This document shows, piece after piece, positions 54,997 through 64,000 of a stretch of DNA of 64,000 nucleotides (within the stretch, counting starts at the first letter, position 1; the number at the start of each line of letters is the position of its first letter). Below the pieces are notes generated by a model that worked only from the letters and a program-made list of their open reading frames with translations, was not told where the DNA came from and did not search any database. The DNA lies in contig NC_092617.1 of assembly GCF_047663525.1 (NCBI RefSeq), positions 2,794,501 to 2,858,500 on the forward strand, given 5' to 3'. Made by a program: the position numbers and the translations under genes. The stretch comes from Anas platyrhynchos. Taxonomy: Eukaryota; Chordata; Aves; Anseriformes; Anatidae.

Positions 54997-56109
54997 ATGG
55001 AAACCCTTGTGAAGGTTGTATCAAAGTTGTGGAAGCTATGGGGTGGCTCGGCTGAGGAAGCCAGGGGTGCCGGTGGGGAACCAGAGCCTGGGGAAATCTG
55101 GGAGAGACCACGGCCACGTGCGCCCCAGTACGGTGCCGAACTAGAAGACGAAGAGTTGGGTGAAGAAGCCTCCGGCGGGAACGGGGATGAAGTGTTAGGT
55201 TTTACTAACACGTGGAAATGTGAGAAAGAGAATGGTTGCGGGGACAACCGGGGAGGAGGTAGAAGCGTGAGAGAGGGGCAGACAGCCGATCGAAATGGCC
55301 ATCCGAGAAAACGCTCCTGTGGCGCAGACGCCTCGCTGAGAAGGCGGCGGGGCGAGCCACGAGGCAGAGAGCGGCCCCCCTGCAGGGGTGGGGGGCAGGG
55401 CCAGGACTCGACGGGAGGGTACCGGAACTCGGAGGTGAGCAGTCAGTCAAGCTCTGACTCCGGATCAGATACCGATTCAAATTCGGAGGAGGAAATGGGG
55501 ACAGATAGCAAAAATATCCCCATCCGAAATAAAGCTGCACCGCGAGGCAGAGAAATTCCTCTCACAGATTGGAGGAAAATTAAGATTGCGTGCACCATCT
55601 TGGCTCTATCGGCCATGCTAGCGTTCCTGGTCTGGGTGACAGACAGGGGACAGAGGGTTCACTCACCAACAAACCCTAAGAATGTACAAGCGATTGTTAA
55701 AGCCATTGTGGATAAAGAGCTTCATTCTGCAATGGTCTCCACCCTCATAGATGGTGTTTTCAGGGGAGACGACATGCTCCCGTTTGATATTAAACAAACT
55801 TGTAGACTGATCTTTGACGGGGGTGGGATGATCATTTTTAAACGAGAATGGGGGGACAACTGTATGAGACAACTGGCCCAAGTAACTGGGACGGATCACA
55901 CACTGTATGGCTCTAGCCTGCAGCGGCTAATGGGTATGGACCCAACAGTGATCACCCCCCAGGCGCAAGTCCAGGGCCTGAGGGCCCACGAAGGTATGGC
56001 AACTCGTGCGGCCAGAGAAGCTCCAAACAGCCGACGCCCCAACTTCAGAACAAAACTAATGAAAACTGAGTTTCTGTTCACAGGAACGGATCATCGGACA
56101 CCCCCGTAA
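54997..56109 (+). CDS. Single ORF of the compact ERV, Gag-like with a hydrophobic segment
   Basis: 370 codons, intact, starting at the first ATG after the primer site. Residues 1-60 are acidic with a Trp-containing start (LWKLWGG). Residues 85-130 are Arg/Gly-rich, and 146-171 form a Ser/Asp/Glu tract. Residues 197-214 are a strongly hydrophobic run flanked by Lys/Arg and Trp, a plausible membrane helix. Residues 228-334 look like the N-terminal part of a retroviral capsid: a helical stretch, LPFDIKQ, then GGGMIIFKREWGDNC, then MDPTVITPQAQVQGL. I read it as a Gag-derived protein cut off inside capsid and ending in unrelated residues after a deletion junction. Nothing shows it has a host role. 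The nucleocapsid zinc knuckles and the protease are missing. Confidence 0.75.
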   Translation: METLVKVVSKLWKLWGGSAEEARGAGGEPEPGEIWERPRPRAPQYGAELEDEELGEEASGGNGDEVLGFTNTWKCEKENGCGDNRGGGRSVREGQTADRNGHPRKRSCGADASLRRRRGEPRGRERPPCRGGGQGQDSTGGYRNSEVSSQSSSDSGSDTDSNSEEEMGTDSKNIPIRNKAAPRGREIPLTDWRKIKIACTILALSAMLAFLVWVTDRGQRVHSPTNPKNVQAIVKAIVDKELHSAMVSTLIDGVFRGDDMLPFDIKQTCRLIFDGGGMIIFKREWGDNCMRQLAQVTGTDHTLYGSSLQRLMGMDPTVITPQAQVQGLRAHEGMATRAAREAPNSRRPNFRTKLMKTEFLFTGTDHRTPP

Positions 56110-56230
56110 TCTGTATACCCCGGCGACATGAGAAGACAATAAGTCAGCAAGCGTCCTGTCTAAGCCTGAGAGTTCCACACTGGCAGAATCCAGACACCAG
56201 CGAAGCGGCCTCCGTGGGTGGGGGGATGCA

Positions 56231-56347
56231 ATGCCTTTGTGTGATCTTATCTTTGGACCTTGTATACTAAATAAGCTTGTGTTGTTTGTTAAAAGTTGGT
56301 TACAGAAAGTTAACATTACGTTGGTAGAACACCAACAACTACTTTAA
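56231..56347 (+). pseudogene. Env transmembrane-subunit tail remnant
   Basis: A 38-codon stretch with FGPCILNKL and a following amphipathic segment, then a TAA. It resembles the membrane-proximal and cytoplasmic end of gammaretrovirus-type Env (a Gly-Pro-Cys-Ile-Leu-Asn-like core). It has no upstream Env sequence, so the deletion removed everything from within gag to the end of env. Described only; too short to act. Confidence 0.6.
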
Positions 56348-56475
56348 GAGTGTATTTACTCAGGGTTACCAGTTACCTCTTAGTTTTCTCCTGGTTATTG
56401 TGCCTTATGTTTTTTAGTTAAGTTATGATGTCTACATCTTAAGATTGTTATATTTTAGCTAATTTGGTTGTGCAT

Positions 56476-56489
56476 AGGGAGGGGGGAAA
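56476..56489 (+). promoter_or_regulatory. Polypurine tract
   Basis: AGGGAGGGGGGAAA directly abuts the 3' LTR, the normal site for plus-strand DNA priming. Confidence 0.88.
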
Positions 56490-56756
56490 TGTGGGTAGTT
56501 AGGGTCTGGCGGCCGGAAGATGTCGCGATGTACGGAAAGGTGGAGCCCCTCCCTTGATGGACAATAGCGTGTGGCCTGTGATGTAAGCAAGCGGAAGTGA
56601 CGTTGTGGGCCTCGGCTATATAAGCCCATGTGACTCGACAATAAATGCCATTTGCCATCCACCACATTGGTGTCTGTGAGCCGATGGACCGAGTGGCCTG
56701 GGGTTGGTCGCCGTGCCGTTCCTGAACCAGGTCACCACTGCCCCCTGAAGGCAACA
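56490..56756 (+). repeat. 3' LTR of the compact ERV
   Basis: 267 bp, no gaps against the 5' LTR, 13 substitutions. TATATAA at 56617-56623 and AATAAA at 56640-56645. Confidence 0.95.
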
Positions 56757-56762
56757 GAAGCA
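56757..56762 (+). repeat. Target-site duplication, right
   Basis: GAAGCA, identical to 54623-54628. Confidence 0.9.
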
Positions 56763-57000
56763 GAAATTAACGATTTTGTAGAGGTAAGAGGTTTCATGTA
56801 ATATTGATGGTGCTTTAAAACTGGCTTAAAACAGTCATGTAAAACCCTTACCCTATTTTGACCAGTAACCCTAATCCCAAAACCTGAATGTTGCTTCAAC
56901 ACCTTGACAGAAATCCACTGCTGTAATACCTGAACTCAGAGTATCCTTTCATCCCGAGTTTTCTACAGAAGACCCAAGAGAGACCATGGATGACCAGGTA
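56763..57000 (+). repeat. LCR-1 copy 5, right part
   Basis: Resumes LCR-1 exactly where 54628 left off (gattttgtagaggtaag, compare 20354 and 48235) and runs to the pentanucleotide tract. Confidence 0.78.
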
Positions 57001-57039
57001 CCTACTAATATTTAATCTGAATTACTCTGGTTTCAATTG

Positions 57040-57121
57040 TCATTTCAATTTTATTTTATTTTATTTTATTTTATTTTATTTTATTTTATTTTATTTTATT
57101 TTATTTTATTTTATTTTATTT
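57040..57121. repeat. (ATTTT)n microsatellite
   Basis: About sixteen ATTTT units between plus-oriented LCR-1 copy 5 and minus-oriented copy 6. Confidence 0.95.
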
Positions 57122-57149
57122 CCCCCCCCCAAAAAAAAAACACGTGACT

Positions 57150-59770
57150 TGTTTTAGAAAGGATTTCATGTGCAGGGCTGGGCTGCAGTTACAGGGACAA
57201 AGACCACTGCTGGCAGTGGAGGTGTCAGACCTCCAGACTCTGCTATTCCTCCCTACGGAGGTCTCCAAAGAAATTACCCTGGATCAATAGCAAGAGGAGA
57301 ATGATGCTCAAAACTGAAATGCAGCAAAAATCAGCCTTTGAAAGTACAAAAGATTTTATATTAGGTACTTTTTGAAATCTTCTTTGACTACATCATGCAC
57401 GCTCTGTAATTAGCTACACAAGGCATGAAGCCTTGAAGAAAACTATGGAAGAGATGTTAGGATTTTCTTCATTTTAATGAGTTCCATGGTGTATTGTGGT
57501 GCTGAGTCTATGAAGCTCAGGTACTGAGAGGACAATGATGCAACTGCTAGAGAAAGTAAAGTCAGAAGGAAAAGTTGAAGTGACTTGGAAAATTAATGGG
57601 CCCCACTGAGGGCTGTTACTAACAAAGCCTCCCCAGGGACTCGTTAGGGTAGATAATTGGAGTCCATGATTACAGACAGGCAAAGCACTGTGCTGAGAAA
57701 AGTCTTGGTTGGTTTTGGTGAAACAGAAGAGCCAAGGCCTGACCTCAGCCACTGGAAGGGGAGATCCTGCACCACCAAGTCCAGCTCAAGGCTCTTGCTG
57801 GGGTCTGTGGGCTGTGGTGGGCAGTAGGATGCCATGAGAAGAACAGTGGTATGACACCTCTGAGGTGCTGCACAGGGTTGAAAGGAATCAATGAGGCCCC
57901 ATCACAATGAATATAACATCTCCTCATAAGCTCTAGCCAAGGGGACAAAAAATTCAGGGCTGTTGGGGCCTGCCATTCTTGCCAGCACCCTCTGCCTTCT
58001 CCTCTGCAGGCTTTCCTATGCTGTCCCACACATCACCCTATTTTCTTAAAGTCTGCAGACACCCATCTCAGTTCACCATCTTGCTTTCATGCCTTGCTTT
58101 CACCGATATCTGGTCAGCCCTGAGCAGCTGTTCCTTGAAACACTAAGCCAGGGTCTTATCAGAAGGTGATGTATAGAACCATTGCATGACGCCTTGAGGG
58201 ACATTTCTTCCTCCTTGTGACCAGTGCCAGCCTTCCATGGAACATTTTGTGGCAGGGTTTTTTTTCTTTTTTTGTTTTTTTTCTCCTGCTCTTTCCTACT
58301 ACCAAAGAAAGCTCCATCAGGGTGGAAACTACTCCTGAAGTAGGCATCCCAACCCAGCAGGCTCCTTGCGGCCTCTCAGCCAAGCAGACACAAGTCACCT
58401 CAGCAGCAGCTTCCAAGCCAGGGGCCTGCTGCTGGCCTTGCAGCTTCTTGGCTAGACATAGCCAAGCCTTGTGCCTGCTGCTGCTGTGCAGTCCTGGACT
58501 CAAGCAGAAGGGACAGGACAACCCATGTTGGGGCCTTCTTTCTGCCTGGGTCCTCCTGGCTCTGGAGGCAGAGGGGATCCCCCAGTCAGCATGCCAAGCA
58601 GGTGCCTTCTGCTGGCCTAGCAGGGCCACTGCCAGATGTCAGCCCAAAAGTGCAGCTCCCAGGGAGAAGTCAAGGCTGACCTGCCACCTCCAGACACAAG
58701 TGACCTCACAGTCCCTTTCTGTGACACATTCCTGCTGCTGCCCTATCAAGTGCAGAGACAAAAGTGGCCTCACAGTCACTGCCAAAGTTATGTTCCTGCT
58801 GCTGGGGCAGGAGATCCTGAGGCAGAGCTGAGATCTTCAGAGCACTCCCATCCATCTCCTCTTTGTGGCCCACAGGCTGATCAGGTCCATGGCCCCTCAC
58901 ATTCATCTTTGTATGCCACGTGACTGCAGAGCAATCTCATGGTTACTACCCTGCCCCATGTGCCTAGCACCTTAAGTGCTTGGGATAAGTGCCAAGCACC
59001 TTAAGTGCTTAAGATAAGGGTTAGGAAAAAGGCTGAATGTGAATAAGTGAATGCAAAGGAATCAGGGTTTTGGGTCTTAGCCATTCATGTATGGGGTTAG
59101 GGACTAAGGCTCAGCTTTCTGTGATAGAGATTAATCAAATGAGTAGTGGAAGGGTTTGGTGTTTGGCTTGTGGTGTCAGGTCTGTGGTTAGGGTATGTAC
59201 AAGTTCTTTGGTTTTATTTAGGTCTGCAAGAAGTCTAGGGCTAAATAGAGCATGTTAATGGTAGTGTTAAGGGCAGGGATCAGGGTGAAGAAGAGAGTAA
59301 GGGTGATGTAATGATGCTATGGACTAGTTTTGGCTTCAAGGGATCTTGTGGTCTAATATTAGAGCAGTGGATTCCTGTCAGTGTGTGAAGTAGCTTTGAT
59401 GTTTACGGATTAATGTTACAGGTTAAAATAGGGCAATGGCCTCACATAACTGCTTTAAGTCTGCTTTATGGTAGGACCAACATTACTTGAACATTCTTAC
59501 CTCTGCAAAATCATCATCTTCTGCTGTCCACGCTCCTTAGCCCTCCCACAAATCTCACATCTCTGTTGGCCAGGCTTCTCCTGACTTCCCCATATCAGTC
59601 ATCTTCTTAGGGGAAGTTTGGAGAACCAGCATGGAGAAGGAGAGAAACGTCTGTAGGAGCACTGTGTACAATGTGCCCAGCAGTTCTGCAACACCACAGA
59701 AGCAGGCCTGAAGGATGAGTTTAGGCAAAAGCTGATACCTCTGACATGACAACACCTATTCAAGACCTCT
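57150..59770 (-). repeat. LCR-1 copy 6
   Basis: A long reverse-orientation copy colinear with 22430 down to about 20150. It includes the 57160-58080 block, the GC-rich block 58420-58640, the paired gtgacctcacagtccc blocks and the CCCTAA/TTAGGG-like region 58960-59300. No gene. Confidence 0.78.
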
Positions 59771-60229
59771 TCCTCTATGGGGCCTACCAGCTACTTAGAA
59801 AGAGGGAATCTCACAAACTGTGTGCAGAGCAGGTGCATCTGCTGGCCTGTCATGAAGACCAGCAGATGTGAGCCTAAAGGCACAGATCCCAGCCAGGAGT
59901 CAAGGGTTGAGCTGTCGGCTACTTCAGAAAGAAGTCAACTCCCAGCCACTTAACAGCCATTAGCTTCCTACTGGGCTGACAGCTTCTGAGGCACCTCTGC
60001 CATCATAATACCAGACCTACAGAACACCCCCTTTTTGGCCCAGGACCTGCCCAGCTAGAAGTGAGCTGGTTTTCATCCTTCAAGCCTGCTGGGCTCCCAG
60101 CCTCTCTGATACACAGGATCCAGTTTCGTGCCAGTCCTGGGAGGTGATAGGGCAGGAGGAACCTTGCAGGCAATGTTACAGCCCAATGCCTGCTGGCAGT
60201 CTGTCAGCTCCTTGTGCACAGTGAAGATC
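59771..60229. repeat. Diverged LCR-1-like sequence
   Basis: Words such as ctgctggcctgtcatgaagac and gtgagcctaaaggcacagatcc echo the LCR-1 GC-rich block at low similarity. Nothing gene-like. Confidence 0.4.
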
Positions 60230-60960
60230 ACACTCAAGTCCAGAAGCCTGAAGCTGGCCTAGATGACACTCAGGGGAAGCACCCTCCAAGCTCCAGCCCG
60301 AACAGCAGGTCCAGCCCCAGCTGGCGGTGCTGCTCTGCAGATCCAGGGGGCTATGGTGCCTGGGGCATGGGGGCACTCTGCAGAGCTGTGCTGGGCAGGC
60401 TGGGAGGCCAGCTCATGGGGTCACTGCCATTGCGCCAGGGCTGCAAGGAATCACTCGCCAGGCTCCTTTGCTGGGGCTTCTGTGTGCCCTGGGGCTGCTG
60501 AGCTCTCCTCTGCCTGCTTACAGCAGATCAAATACTTGAGCTCTGCTCAGGCCACCTCGGAGGAGATCCCCCCTTAGGAGGGAAGTGCTGCAGTGGAGGC
60601 CAGCTGTGCCACTGCTGTGCCCACTGCCTGTCCCTGCCTGCAGTCCCAGCACAGCCCCACAGCAGCACTGGCACCAAGTGAGAGGAGCAGCCGGGCCTGA
60701 CCCCACCAGCAGGGCTCAGCAGGAGAGGGCGGCAGTGGCAAGAGAGCAGCTCTGCATGCCCCAAGCGCTGGTGCTCCCTGGCCGTGCTGCTGGGATGGGA
60801 CTCTTTTCCTCTGCACCCCTGCACACGGGCACTGCCCCTGCAGAGCCAGAACAGGTCTCTTTGTGTACAGTTGCTGAGCTAGACTTGACAAATACATACC
60901 GAAGTGGAATTTGGATGACCAATATCATTTTAGTGGGTAACATTAACTAAACTAAAACTA
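60230..60960. repeat. GC-rich duplicated block (copy 2), OR-7 3' flank
   Basis: 60320-60860 is nearly identical to 17390-17935. ORFs on both strands are not conserved in frame between copies. Confidence 0.78.
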
Positions 60961-61085
60961 AGGAAATCCATTAATAAAATTCACACACACAAACACAAAG
61001 GAACAGAATATAGGCTGTTCCTATAATAAGTGACATTAACACTCATCTGCAGAAGCAGTCTGAGCACTTATTCTCTTGAAACACA

Positions 61086-62000
61086 TTAAGTCATCAATCT
61101 CCACAGGGCTTCTTTGAGCTCCTGGTTCCTCATACTGTAGATGAGAGGATTCAATACTGGAGGCACCACCGAGTATAGAAATGTTACCACCAGGTCCAGG
61201 TATGGGTAAGATTTGGAGGGAGGTTTCAGATAAGCAAACATGGCAGTGCTGACAAACAGAGAGACCACAGCCAGGTGAGGGAGGCACGTGGAAAAGACTT
61301 TTTGCTGGCCCTGCTCAGAGGGCATCCTCAGCACGGCCCTGAAGATCTCCACATAGGACACCACAATGAAAACAAAACAACCAAAAGCTGAATAAAAACT
61401 AAACACAAGTGCCCCAACTTCCCTGAGGTAGGCATCTGAGCAGGAGAGTTTGAGGATCTGGGGGATCTCACAGAAGAACTGGTCCACAGCATTGCCTTGG
61501 CAGAGGGGCAGGGAAAATGTGTTGGCCGTTTGCAGGACAGCATTGAGAAAGCCACTGCCCCAGGCAGCTGCTGCCATCTGGGCACAAGCTCTGCTGCCCA
61601 CGAGGCTCCCGTAGTGCAGGGGCTTGCAGATGGCAACGTAGCGGTCGTAGGCCATGACAGTGAGAAGAAAAAACTCTGAACCAATAAGGAAGACAAAAAA
61701 GAAGACCTGAGCAGCACAGCCTTGATAGGAGATGGCCCTGGTGTCCCAGAGGGCATTGGCCATGGCTTTGGGCAGAGTGGTGGAGATGCAGCCCAGGTCG
61801 AGGAGGGCGAGGTTGAGGAGGAAGAAGTACATGGGGGTGTGGAGGCGGTGGTCGCAGGCTATGGCGCTGAGGATGAGGCTGTTGCCCAGGAGGGCAGCCA
61901 GGTAGATGCCCAGGAAGAGCGCGAAGTGCAGGAGCTGCAGCTCGCGCGTGTCTGCAAATGCCAGGAGCAGGAACTCAGTGACTGAGCTGCTGTTGGACAT
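61086..62000 (-). CDS. OR-7, OR14-type olfactory receptor
   Basis: Intact 304-aa class II odorant receptor. MSNSSS keeps the Asn3 glycosylation site; TEF replaces the usual SEF. LLGNSLILS has Ser for the usual Gly in TM1. LHTPMYFFLLN, Cys95, MAYDRYVAICKPLHY, Cys177, SYVEIF (usually SYVQIF) and NPLIYSMRN are present. It ends at RLMT, the short C-terminus it shares with OR-2. PSKSYPYLDLV between TM6 and TM7 differs from the usual PSISSPSLDLV. A likely splice acceptor lies at 62023-62024 (minus, ctttctctttgtgcag), 23 bp before the ATG. The 5' flank is a paralog of the OR-5 flank. Expected to be functional. Confidence 0.96.
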   Translation of the reverse strand: MSNSSSVTEFLLLAFADTRELQLLHFALFLGIYLAALLGNSLILSAIACDHRLHTPMYFFLLNLALLDLGCISTTLPKAMANALWDTRAISYQGCAAQVFFFVFLIGSEFFLLTVMAYDRYVAICKPLHYGSLVGSRACAQMAAAAWGSGFLNAVLQTANTFSLPLCQGNAVDQFFCEIPQILKLSCSDAYLREVGALVFSFYSAFGCFVFIVVSYVEIFRAVLRMPSEQGQQKVFSTCLPHLAVVSLFVSTAMFAYLKPPSKSYPYLDLVVTFLYSVVPPVLNPLIYSMRNQELKEALWRLMT

Positions 62001-62029
62001 CTGTTATTTCTGTGAAGTGGTCCTGCACA

Positions 62030-64000
62030 AAGAGAAAGAATAGTAGTAATGTACAACAGACTTATCGGAGGAAAACTCAGTTTTCTCATTTAAAACCAAT
62101 TGATTGTCCACTTGCAGGCAGTTATTTTTAAGGTCCCTTTAATGACTTTCACCTGATAATGAGTCTCTCTGGGAGAAGAGTGCTGTTCTGTGGGCAATGG
62201 AAGAATCAGTCCTGCACTACAGCTCAAGGTAGCAACATGGTAGGAACATGGGGCAGTCTCAGATTCATTTCACTCCTGATATCAGAGATTTCCCTAGTTT
62301 TGCTTGAAGTTCATCACAGAGCAGACTTGTGGAGATTTATTTGTTTATTTGTTTCTTTATTTGATTTGTACTCTTTGTTCAGCTGCTCCACCACACCTGA
62401 TGAGTCTTTCTAAGGCATAAATCCTGGGCATTCAGCTGCACTCCAAGTGAAACCTTGTACATCTTCAGAGTCACAGATACTGCATTTTAGAGCAGAATGC
62501 TCTTCCGAGAGGAGTCCATCAGTTCTGGGCTCAGCTGCTCTATGTTGGCCAGTCTTTTAGCTACAGTGCAATTCTGCTCCTATGTTCCTAGTGTCATAGA
62601 ATCATAGAATATCCTGACTTGAAAGTGTTCGACAAGGATCATCAGATCCCACCACTGAATTTGTACATGACCACCCAAAAATCAGTCTATATGCCTGAGG
62701 GAGTTGCCCAAATATATAAATTCTGACAGCATTAGTGCTGTGACCTCCCTGTGGTGCCTCTTCCAGTGCCTACAGAACCTGGACACTGCTGAGTTTTTCT
62801 AAAACAGAAATCCTGGGCATTCCCCTGCACTTGAAGGGAAACTTTGTGTCTGCTCAGAGAAAAAGGGACTGTCCCTACAGTGCAGAGTGTCCTTTAGTGA
62901 GGACAGACAATCTGTCCATCAGTGCTGGTCTCAGCCGCCCTGTGAGAGCTGCAGGAAAGTTGGACTCAGTAGTTCATCTGAAAGGAACCTGAACACTGCT
63001 GAGAGCAGAGGAATCCAGGCTCAAAGTGCCCATCTCCACACCCCTCACCCTGCCCCTCCACCCAAACACACCGACGGCTCACTCCATGGGCATGTGAAAT
63101 TCCCATCCCCAGCCAGCCTGGGAACAAGACCAGCAGCAGCACGGCCAGCTGGAGAAGCCAGGAGGAATGCCAGCGTGCTGCTGCCAGGGGAGGCAAGGCC
63201 AGGGAGGGACAGATGGACACTCAGCAGACCCTCCTGTGCTGTAGCTCTGCCTGCAGAGGAGGCAACTCATGCTCATTGCAAATGCTGTTTGCTCTGCTTT
63301 AGCCTGCAGACACCTCCCAAACACAGGGGGTATCAGAGCTTTTGTAGCTCCTAAAGATAAGCTAGGATAAAACCTGAGAGGACCACATTATGATAATGCT
63401 GGTGCAGTCCATGAGATGATGTTTGGGGAGGTACTTTACAAATTTGATCACGGAGTTACTGATTTCTCAATGCAATGCTCCAGGAGTCTCAGTCTCCTGT
63501 ACAATCCTGAAAATGAAACCTGCCTCCTGTCCACTGCAGCAGTCTGCAAGCACAGACTGCAGAAAAAGTCTTTCCCATAAGTCAAGCCTTGATGTTCCTC
63601 CTGAATTGCCCCTCATAATGCCATTATCTAAAGCACTGCATAAACAGAGAGACCAACCCTGACAGATGCTATCAGCCATGTGATGTGCCAGCTGTAGAAG
63701 ACCCCTCTGGCAACCCCACCTGCATGGCCCTGCTGCCAGAGCCTCACGGTGTCAAGAGCCTGCAGATGTGTCCTGCCACACGCTGCCCTCTGTTGTTGCG
63801 CTCCTCAGTGCCTCCAAGTCCTCTCTCCTTCTCTCCTCTCTGTGTGCCAGCTGCGGTCAGAGCCCCCAGCCCTGCTGCGCTGTGCAGAGGAGCTGCTCCT
63901 GGGCACAGCTGTCTCTCTGCAGCAGTTGCCAGGAGCTCCCCTTGGGCCCAGGAGCCTGGCCCAGATCAGCAGCACAGCACCCGACCATGGCATCTCTTGC
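62030..64000 (-). repeat. OR-7 5' flank, paralog of the OR-5 5' flank
   Basis: Colinear with 44010-45730, best from 62980 to the window end. Contains the shared old CR1 tail. Promoter not identified; ORFs not conserved in frame. Confidence 0.8.
62592..62780 (-). mobile_element. Old CR1 3' end (paralog of 44425)
   Basis: tcatagaatcatagaatatcc followed by diverged CR1 3' sequence, the same insertion as at 44425-44640. Confidence 0.8.

Larger units (their letters stand above)
54629..56756 (+). mobile_element. Compact 2.13 kb single-ORF endogenous retrovirus
   Basis: A complete insertion. 267-bp LTRs at both ends, a 6-bp direct repeat GAAGCA outside them, a tRNA-Phe primer site two bases after the 5' LTR, one 370-codon ORF, an Env-tail remnant, and a polypurine tract right before the 3' LTR. 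There is no pro or pol and only the last 38 or so codons of env. By position and composition it is an internally deleted, non-autonomous provirus. The LTRs differ at 13 of 267 positions by my count with no gaps (about 4.9%), so it is not recent. Expression, packaging and mobility would need proteins from a full relative. Confidence 0.93.

Noticed and set aside
54471-55247. 258-codon minus-strand ORF across the 5' LTR
   Set aside because: Antisense to the LTR and the Gag-like ORF and crosses the insertion boundary.

Overview
The window is nuclear DNA from a bird. It holds a cluster of intronless-coding class II olfactory receptors of the bird-expanded OR14 (gamma-c) type. These sit in CR1 LINEs with typical CR1 tails, endogenous retroviral LTRs of the avian TGTCCTGGTTT...AAACCACAACA kind, and many low-copy duplications. 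There is no bacterial or organellar content. I recognise no host protein-coding gene other than olfactory receptors.

Receptors, left to right: OR-1 (+, 6396-7331, open but without the DRY arginine), a TM5 scrap (+, 8776), OR-2 (-, 14083-14997), two 3' scraps (-, 18245 and 18977), OR-3 (-, 26195-27130), OR-4 (+, 33857-34792), a 3' scrap (+, 35108), OR-5 (-, 42955-43896), OR-6 (+, 51919-52854, one in-frame stop) and OR-7 (-, 61086-62000). That makes six open genes, one single-stop pseudogene and four fragments. Each full-length copy has a polypyrimidine-CAG acceptor shortly before its ATG, which fits a separate noncoding 5' exon.

Mobile DNA: 1-1451 is a repeat copy. It is followed by a solo LTR, a 1.5 kb minisatellite with an 11-bp unit, and a 2.66 kb CR1 whose ORF2 has a single stop. 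Further CR1 copies lie at 9930-11766, 19199-20035, 22883-23935, 46511-47830 and 49236-49570. A partial ERV with reverse-transcriptase remnants runs 30219-32440, and related pol remnants lie at 16450-17340 and 23950-24560. An unclassified repeat of about 2.7 kb (called LCR-1 here) occurs at least six times. Inverted duplications carry receptor flanks between loci: 7332-8490 with 25050-26194, 15000-16440 with 50500-51918, and 28640-29960 with 49680-50960.

The most unusual item is a compact 2.13 kb LTR element at 54629-56756. It has 267-bp LTRs, a perfect 6-bp target duplication, a tRNA-Phe primer site, a polypurine tract, one intact 370-codon ORF and a short Env-tail remnant. The ORF has a charged N-terminal half, a hydrophobic segment and a capsid-like C-terminal part. 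The element inserted into an LCR-1 copy, and other LCR-1 copies in this window preserve the empty site.

The receptors would act singly in olfactory neurons, not as an operon-like system. The duplications and transposons explain how the cluster grew, scrambled its orientation and decayed.
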